Positions 58,392-64,000 of a DNA stretch of 64,000 nucleotides are shown here, in pieces. A program made the position numbers and the translations under genes. The notes under the pieces are model-generated. The model saw nothing but the letters and a program-made list of their open reading frames with translations, made no database searches and was not told the origin of the DNA. Position 1 is the stretch's first letter. Every line of letters starts with the position of its first letter. The DNA comes from an uncultured Porphyromonadaceae bacterium. GTDB lineage: Bacteria; Bacteroidota; Bacteroidia; Bacteroidales; Muribaculaceae. Location: contig CAMWXH010000003.1 of the NCBI GenBank assembly GCA_947178165.1, positions 1-64,000 on the forward strand. Direction: 5' to 3'.

Positions 58392-58925
58392 ATGAAACAA
58401 GAATTTATACAAGCCGTTGATAGTGGTAATGTGGGAAAAGCTCGCATTGCTTTATCAAATGAGTTGTTACTCGATCCTCGTGGAAAAACTTTCACAGAGA
58501 TGTTAACTTATGCGAAAAGTAAGCTTCCCAATCTTTTCGTCGAGAATAAGGAGGCAAATTATTCTGTACCACCTCAAGAATGTTGGGATGAGGGATTCAT
58601 GTTCGTGGTAAAGAACGATTTGGACTCTAATTTTTCTATTGAAAAATTAGCTTTCTATCAAGCTGTAATTGAAATTGTGGGTAAGTCAAAAGCGGAAGAA
58701 CTTGAAAAAGCAGAAAAAATGCCAGCGACTGTTGAGCCTGAAATACAACCAGTTGGTAAGCTTAATAAAGATCACAAGGTTAAACCAAGCTCTATTACAG
58801 TAACAACCGGCGGCGCAATCCTGACTATTGTTGGAATTTGCGCGGGCAAAACTCTACTTACAATTCTTGGTGGAGCTGTGCTTGTTGGTGGTGTGATGTT
58901 AATGCTTAAGGACACACGAAAATGA
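58392..58925 (+). CDS. small protein with C-terminal TM hairpin
   Basis: ITVTTGGAILTIVGICAGKTLLTILGGAVLVGGVMLMLKD. Confidence 0.6.
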   Translation: MKQEFIQAVDSGNVGKARIALSNELLLDPRGKTFTEMLTYAKSKLPNLFVENKEANYSVPPQECWDEGFMFVVKNDLDSNFSIEKLAFYQAVIEIVGKSKAEELEKAEKMPATVEPEIQPVGKLNKDHKVKPSSITVTTGGAILTIVGICAGKTLLTILGGAVLVGGVMLMLKDTRK

Positions 58926-61900
58926 GTACTATACACGACCGATTTAAAAAACGACCAAAAGTTCCTGGGGCGGTTTCTCAAATGGAGGAATCTTCTATAG
59001 AAATTCAACCCATTGAAAATTCGGAGACACTTTCAACTGAATTGGAGACACAGAAATCGGAATTTGTCAATCCAAATCATCTTCCGAGTAAAGGTGATAT
59101 AGCACGTGCCAATGCTACTGAACTGAATCATTTCCTTGAAAATGCAAATAATGCGATGGAAATGGTAGATGATATTGTTCTTAAGCAATATCTCACAAAA
59201 CTTGAAAGTCTGGAAGTAATTCCGTCCCCCGGAGAAGATTTGAGGGGGAATACTATCCTATTCAAGATAAATAAAATGGTATATGAGAAGGATGAATTTG
59301 TTACTGATAAATTCATCAGTGCTCTAAGTGCTATGACATATGCAGATTGCTCATTAATTCTGGTTGTTGATGGATATGAAGATCATACTGATTTCTATAT
59401 AGGAATCCGAAACGATGATGCAAAAAAAGAAAGACGTCGAGTAGCAGATACTCTTGAAGCCTCTTTGAAAGGCCAATTCCCGGGAATTCAATTGAAAGAT
59501 TGCTCTATCGTTGGTAAGGGGGAGAATTTTTCTTCTCAAGATATCCTAATTCATAGAATTAAACAAGCGTCTACAGTAACCTCATTTGTTGGAGTACCGT
59601 CTTTTAAGGACGAAGATGGAACATACACAAATGCAACTTATGTTCAAGGTATTGAAAAATTGGCTCTTGCCATGCAAGGCCGACGATACACAGCGATCAT
59701 TCTCGCATCTAATCTAACAGCGGAGACTATAGAAGAAATGCGCGTTGGTTATGAGAACCTTTACACACAACTTTCGGCTATTTCAACGCAGCAATTAGCA
59801 TATTCAACTAATGAGTCTCTTGCGAATGCTTTCAGTAGAAGTACAGGCTACAGTGACAGTGTATCTGACACGCACACCGATGGGACATCACATACTGATG
59901 GGAAAAGTACTTCTCACACAGTCAACGAAAGTGTATCTCAAAAGAGCGGCTGGGCTAAGGCTGGAAGCATAATCGGAGGCGCGCTCGCTGCTGTAGGTGG
60001 TGTTGCACTTATGGCTACTGGAATAGGTGCACCTGTTGGAGCTGCAATTGCCGCTGTTGGAGCAGGAGGCGGACTTGCTGCTGCTGGTGCTTCAGGCAAA
60101 CAAAAAACCACAGGTACAAGTGATACTTCCGTAACCAACGAGAGTGATACAACAAATCACAGTGATACGCATGGGGAAACTCATACAGAAACGTTTACGG
60201 AAACTTCCGGTAAAACTGCAACTATCGGTTCTGGCAAAAACTTCACATTAACTCTCCATAATAAACATGTGGAGGAGTTACAGAAAAGAATAGATAGACA
60301 ACTTGAACGTATTGCACTGTCAGAGAGTACTGGCCTATGGTCAGCTGCGTCATATTTCTTCTCATATGATAATGATGTAGCTTCCGCTGAAACTGGGGCT
60401 GCAATCTTTAAATCTATTATTCAAGGAGAAGGTTCAGGTGTAGAATCAGCGGCAGTAAATATGTGGTATAGCACTGAAAATCAAGGCGACACGAAGGAAC
60501 TAAAGCAGATTGCCTCAACTATTTGTAGCTTTAAGCATCCTCAATTTTCATATTCAAAAGATGGTTTGCAAGCATCTTTCCCTGTAGAAAATTCGTCATT
60601 ACTTAATAGTAAGGAGTTATCTATGATGCTTAGCTTGCCGAGAAAATCGGTACCGGGTTTCCCGGTCGTTGAGAACATATCTTTAGCCAAGGAAGTTGTT
60701 AGACATAGTGGAAAGGAAATTAAGCGTGGGCTTCCCATCGGTTGTATTTTCGATCAGGGAATAGAGCATATAGAAAACCTGGTTGAACTTGATGCAAAGA
60801 GTTTAACTCAACATGTCTTCGTGACGGGTTCGACTGGATGTGGCAAAAGTGAGACTGTATATAAGCTTATATATGAGGCTAAGCACGCAGGTGCCAAAGT
60901 CCTGATAATTGAGCCGGCTAAAGGTGAATACAAAAATGTGTTTGGCAAAGCGAATGTTTTCGGTTCTAACCCCGAGTTAACACACTTACTTCATATAAAT
61001 CCCTTTAAGTTCCCCAAAGGAATCCACGTACTTGAACATATTGACCGTCTTACGGAGATCTTTAATGTATGTTGGCCAATGTATGCAGCGATGCCGGCAG
61101 TATTAAAGAAAGCAATTATACGGTCTTATGAAAAGGCAGGATGGAATCTTGTAAAGAACAAGAATAAATATGGAAGAATCTTCCCTACTTTCAAAGATTT
61201 ACTTTATGAGTTGGAAGATGTCATAAAGGATTCTGCCTATTCAGAGGAAGTTAAAGGGAACTATGTTGGTTCGCTCGTTACGAGAGTTGAGTCTCTTACC
61301 AATGGACTTAATGGAGCTATATTTGGTGGTGAGGAGATTCCGGACTCAGTCTTGTTTGACGAAGACACAATAATCGACCTTAGTAGAATAGGATCGCAGG
61401 AAACAAAGGCTCTCATTATGGGTATCATTGTCATGAGACTTAATGAGTATCGTATGGTGAATGCGACCGAAGCGAATGTCGGTCTCAAACATTTAACCGT
61501 TCTCGAAGAAGCTCATAATATACTTAAACGTACCTCGACAGAACAATCTCAGGAGGGAAGCAATTTAGCAGGCAAGGCAGTCGAAATGATTACTAATTCC
61601 ATTGCTGAAATACGAACCTATGGAGAGGGATTTGTAATTGTTGACCAATCTCCGACAAGTGTTGATCCCGCTGCAATTAAAAATACTAACACCAAGTTTA
61701 TTATGAGATTGCCTGACGGGGATGATAGGCGTATTGCAGGGAAATCTGCTGGATTGAAAGATTCTCAGTTGGATGAAATTGCGAAGCTACCTACTGGTGT
61801 CGCAGTTACTTATCAGAATGACTGGGAAGAGCCCGTCTTGTGTAAGATTACTATGCGAGATAAGTCAGAGGAGGTTAAATATTCATTTGAACCAACTGAG

Positions 61901-62371
61901 GATGATGAAATCCAATCTGAATTCCTTTCAGAAGTTGTTAAGTTCTTAGTCCATGGTAAAGTGTCAAGTAAAGTTGATTTTGATAAGGCGAAAGTCGTTG
62001 AAGCAAAATCATCTTCTATGCTAACTACAGCTCAAAAGATTCAATTATCAGAGCTTATAGATGAATTTAATCGCACTGAGAGTCTGGGAATTTGGTCTAA
62101 AGATAGATTTGAGGAATTTGCAAACTTGCTGACAGACATTCTCGGTATTCGTAGTTCTATTGAAAGAATCGCTGCCGAATCGAAAAGTTTTGAAGATTTA
62201 GATTCCAGATTAGAGGCAAAAGTTATCGAAGCAATTGGTGAGGTTCCTAACCCCGTTAATATTTTTGTTCGACAAGCTTTGTTGAAGGCATATTCACTCG
62301 GTGGAGAAACAAGGGAGTTAATCTACCAAACTTGGTATCGTGGTTTAGAATCTAAGCTCATTCAATCTTAG
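58922..62371 (+). CDS. HerA/FtsK-like (DUF87-type) ATPase with internal hydrophobic Gly/Ala segment
   Basis: HVFVTGSTGCGKSETVYKLIYEAKHAGAKVLIIEPAKGEYKNVFG; TIIDLSRIGSQETKALIMGIIVMRLNEYR; HLTVLEEAHNIL; FVIVDQSPTSVDPAAIKNTNTKFIMRL. Confidence 0.87.
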   Translation: MSTIHDRFKKRPKVPGAVSQMEESSIEIQPIENSETLSTELETQKSEFVNPNHLPSKGDIARANATELNHFLENANNAMEMVDDIVLKQYLTKLESLEVIPSPGEDLRGNTILFKINKMVYEKDEFVTDKFISALSAMTYADCSLILVVDGYEDHTDFYIGIRNDDAKKERRRVADTLEASLKGQFPGIQLKDCSIVGKGENFSSQDILIHRIKQASTVTSFVGVPSFKDEDGTYTNATYVQGIEKLALAMQGRRYTAIILASNLTAETIEEMRVGYENLYTQLSAISTQQLAYSTNESLANAFSRSTGYSDSVSDTHTDGTSHTDGKSTSHTVNESVSQKSGWAKAGSIIGGALAAVGGVALMATGIGAPVGAAIAAVGAGGGLAAAGASGKQKTTGTSDTSVTNESDTTNHSDTHGETHTETFTETSGKTATIGSGKNFTLTLHNKHVEELQKRIDRQLERIALSESTGLWSAASYFFSYDNDVASAETGAAIFKSIIQGEGSGVESAAVNMWYSTENQGDTKELKQIASTICSFKHPQFSYSKDGLQASFPVENSSLLNSKELSMMLSLPRKSVPGFPVVENISLAKEVVRHSGKEIKRGLPIGCIFDQGIEHIENLVELDAKSLTQHVFVTGSTGCGKSETVYKLIYEAKHAGAKVLIIEPAKGEYKNVFGKANVFGSNPELTHLLHINPFKFPKGIHVLEHIDRLTEIFNVCWPMYAAMPAVLKKAIIRSYEKAGWNLVKNKNKYGRIFPTFKDLLYELEDVIKDSAYSEEVKGNYVGSLVTRVESLTNGLNGAIFGGEEIPDSVLFDEDTIIDLSRIGSQETKALIMGIIVMRLNEYRMVNATEANVGLKHLTVLEEAHNILKRTSTEQSQEGSNLAGKAVEMITNSIAEIRTYGEGFVIVDQSPTSVDPAAIKNTNTKFIMRLPDGDDRRIAGKSAGLKDSQLDEIAKLPTGVAVTYQNDWEEPVLCKITMRDKSEEVKYSFEPTEDDEIQSEFLSEVVKFLVHGKVSSKVDFDKAKVVEAKSSSMLTTAQKIQLSELIDEFNRTESLGIWSKDRFEEFANLLTDILGIRSSIERIAAESKSFEDLDSRLEAKVIEAIGEVPNPVNIFVRQALLKAYSLGGETRELIYQTWYRGLESKLIQS

Positions 62372-62376
62372 GCGCG

Positions 62377-62991
62377 ATGAATTATTTTATAGGCTCAAAC
62401 ACGTTTGATAAAACGCCCAATGAAATTTCTACTTCTCGATATTGGCTAAAGTCTAATATTGAGAAAGTAGAACCATTGGTCGGGCGCGATTTTGGCTTAT
62501 CTGAATGTGTCGAAGCTGCCCGTGAATTATTCCCGAAAGAAATAATCTATAATTGGTCCGAGTGTACCATAGAAACGAGAATAAAATTGGTAGAGGATTA
62601 TTCTTTCTATGTTGCTGACGCTTTCAAATTGAATAATTTCAAGGGTTTGTATATTGAAGATACGGGTTTTGGATGCGCTGGATATAATAATGGTGACGGA
62701 AAAATCCATGTAAGTGAAATGCTCGTCAACAATAAGAATGAAACGCCGTTTGAATTGATTGATACGATAGTGCATGAAATGCGTCACCAATATCAGTCCG
62801 AGTGTATGTGTGGTCTACATCCCATAGATTCAAACGTACTTAATGAATGGCTCGCTGCCGATAGACTCTATACGAATGATAGTCCGTATGCTTTAGATCC
62901 ATGGGGCTACAAATATAATGCGTTAGAGCTTGATGCACGATACGCAGGCGAAACAGTTATTAGAGAATTTACAAAGGATTATCGAGTTTAA
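62377..62991 (+). CDS. putative HExxH zincin-like protein
   Basis: ELIDTIVHEMRHQYQSECMCGLHPID; HExxH at 62773-62787. Confidence 0.55.
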   Translation: MNYFIGSNTFDKTPNEISTSRYWLKSNIEKVEPLVGRDFGLSECVEAARELFPKEIIYNWSECTIETRIKLVEDYSFYVADAFKLNNFKGLYIEDTGFGCAGYNNGDGKIHVSEMLVNNKNETPFELIDTIVHEMRHQYQSECMCGLHPIDSNVLNEWLAADRLYTNDSPYALDPWGYKYNALELDARYAGETVIREFTKDYRV

Positions 62992-62996
62992 GAAGT

Positions 62997-63308
62997 ATGG
63001 AAAATTCAGATTTTAAATCCTTAGTTAGGATGCGCCTTGCTGAAATAGGTTATCCTGACAATGAACAAACTGAAACAACAGTTGGTCGCTTATGCTCTCT
63101 TAGAGAGGAAAGTCGTGAGTTGCTTCTGAATTGGCTACGAAAAGAATCACCTGTTGCATTTAGTCCCATTCAAGGTGTCGATTCTGTATTCTTGAGAGAT
63201 AACTTAGGTATGAAAGAACCAGCGATAATAATAGCTCACCAAATGTTGTTAGATGATCCGAATGAAAACGCGAAATACTTTCGTCATCTTGCAATAACAA
63301 AAAGATAA
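62997..63308 (+). CDS. small hypothetical protein
   Basis: 103-aa ORF, co-directional, 5-bp gap from the upstream gene. Confidence 0.5.
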   Translation: MENSDFKSLVRMRLAEIGYPDNEQTETTVGRLCSLREESRELLLNWLRKESPVAFSPIQGVDSVFLRDNLGMKEPAIIIAHQMLLDDPNENAKYFRHLAITKR

Positions 63309-63316
63309 TTATATCT

Positions 63317-64000
63317 ATGATAGAAACAGCAAAAATAATGAAAGAACTCAGCGACCAACAGTCTGAACTGGGAAAATTAGCAAAAGCTGAAAATTCAAGT
63401 CATGAAGTTGATTCACATGACTATAATGAGTCACTTGTAGGTAAAGACTTAGACAATTCCCAAGTTGAATCATGGTGGAAAGATGATAGTAATAGCGAAA
63501 TAACTGGCCATCATGTGACTGACTATGATGAACCATTAAGCCATATCGATGGAGTCTTTGATGAATCTATTCCATCCAGTGTAAATGAGCAAATGGATAT
63601 TTCAAAGAATTCTAACGAAAATATTAAAAGTGAGAATACTGATGAAGTCAAACAAATTAAGACAATAAACTCAGGCTTAGAAGGACAAAATCATCCTGTA
63701 ACTGATGTGCCTTTTGAGAGGAAAGTCGTTACGACAGAAACCGGAGAGAAAGTCGAGGGAGTCTTTCCTCAGTTTGACAGTAAATTTGATGCCCAATTAC
63801 CCAAAGAACTTGAATTAGCTTCCGATGCAGATCAATTTGCGGAATGTAACCGTCAGTTAAAAGAAAAATATGACAATGATCCTTCATTCCGTGATCTATT
63901 CGATGAGCGCCAGAAGGAGAATATTGAAGAAGGAGGAACGCCATATGGTTACACTTGGCATCATAATGAAGAGACTGGCAAAATGCAATTGATCGATTAT
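63317..64000 (+). CDS. putative effector/toxin with C-terminal WHH-type HNH nuclease domain (truncated at window end)
   Basis: Open frame from ATG 63317 to the window end; EGVFPQFDSKFDAQLPKELELASDADQFAECNRQLKEKYDNDPSFRDLFDERQKENIEEGGTPYGYTWHHNEETGKMQLIDY fits the WHH HNH/Endo VII toxin pattern. Missing from the ORF track because no stop lies in the window. Confidence 0.85.
   Translation, partial: MIETAKIMKELSDQQSELGKLAKAENSSHEVDSHDYNESLVGKDLDNSQVESWWKDDSNSEITGHHVTDYDEPLSHIDGVFDESIPSSVNEQMDISKNSNENIKSENTDEVKQIKTINSGLEGQNHPVTDVPFERKVVTTETGEKVEGVFPQFDSKFDAQLPKELELASDADQFAECNRQLKEKYDNDPSFRDLFDERQKENIEEGGTPYGYTWHHNEETGKMQLIDY

Overview
The window looks like a Bacteroidales (Bacteroidota, possibly Muribaculaceae) chromosome segment. 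That placement is inferred from TAnnTTTG-type promoter elements, T9SS-like C-terminal sorting domains and gene content. Housekeeping genes (carB, dtd, a SpoU-type RNA methyltransferase, a SprT-like protein) and a block of secreted proteins surround three accessory regions. (1) About 6.25-24.6 kb holds a tightly packed 12-gene + strand operon encoding two large actin/Hsp70-fold (ASKHA) proteins, a tubulin/FtsZ-like GTPase, a VWA lipoprotein, a second signal/TM protein with VWA-like sequence, a long coiled coil, an apparent SNase-like/trypsin-like protease fusion and a WG-repeat-like protein. It is preceded by an unusual pair of dyad elements. I know of no named system with this full composition, and it is my first candidate for an undescribed system. 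(2) About 51.8-54.0 kb holds a Septu-like PtuA/PtuB pair. Directly after it, 54.0-64.0 kb holds a second unusual operon: a sigma factor, a small protein, two tandem dynamin-like GTPases, a TM-hairpin protein, a 1149-aa HerA/FtsK-like ATPase with an internal Gly/Ala hydrophobic segment, an HExxH protein, a small protein and a WHH-type HNH nuclease toxin truncated by the window edge. (3) About 28.1-29.2 kb holds an MNT/HEPN toxin-antitoxin pair bracketed by a 97-bp direct repeat that duplicates the 3' end of the adjacent NERD-domain gene. No tRNA, rRNA, CRISPR array or transposase was recognised. All family calls come from motif reading, with no database search.
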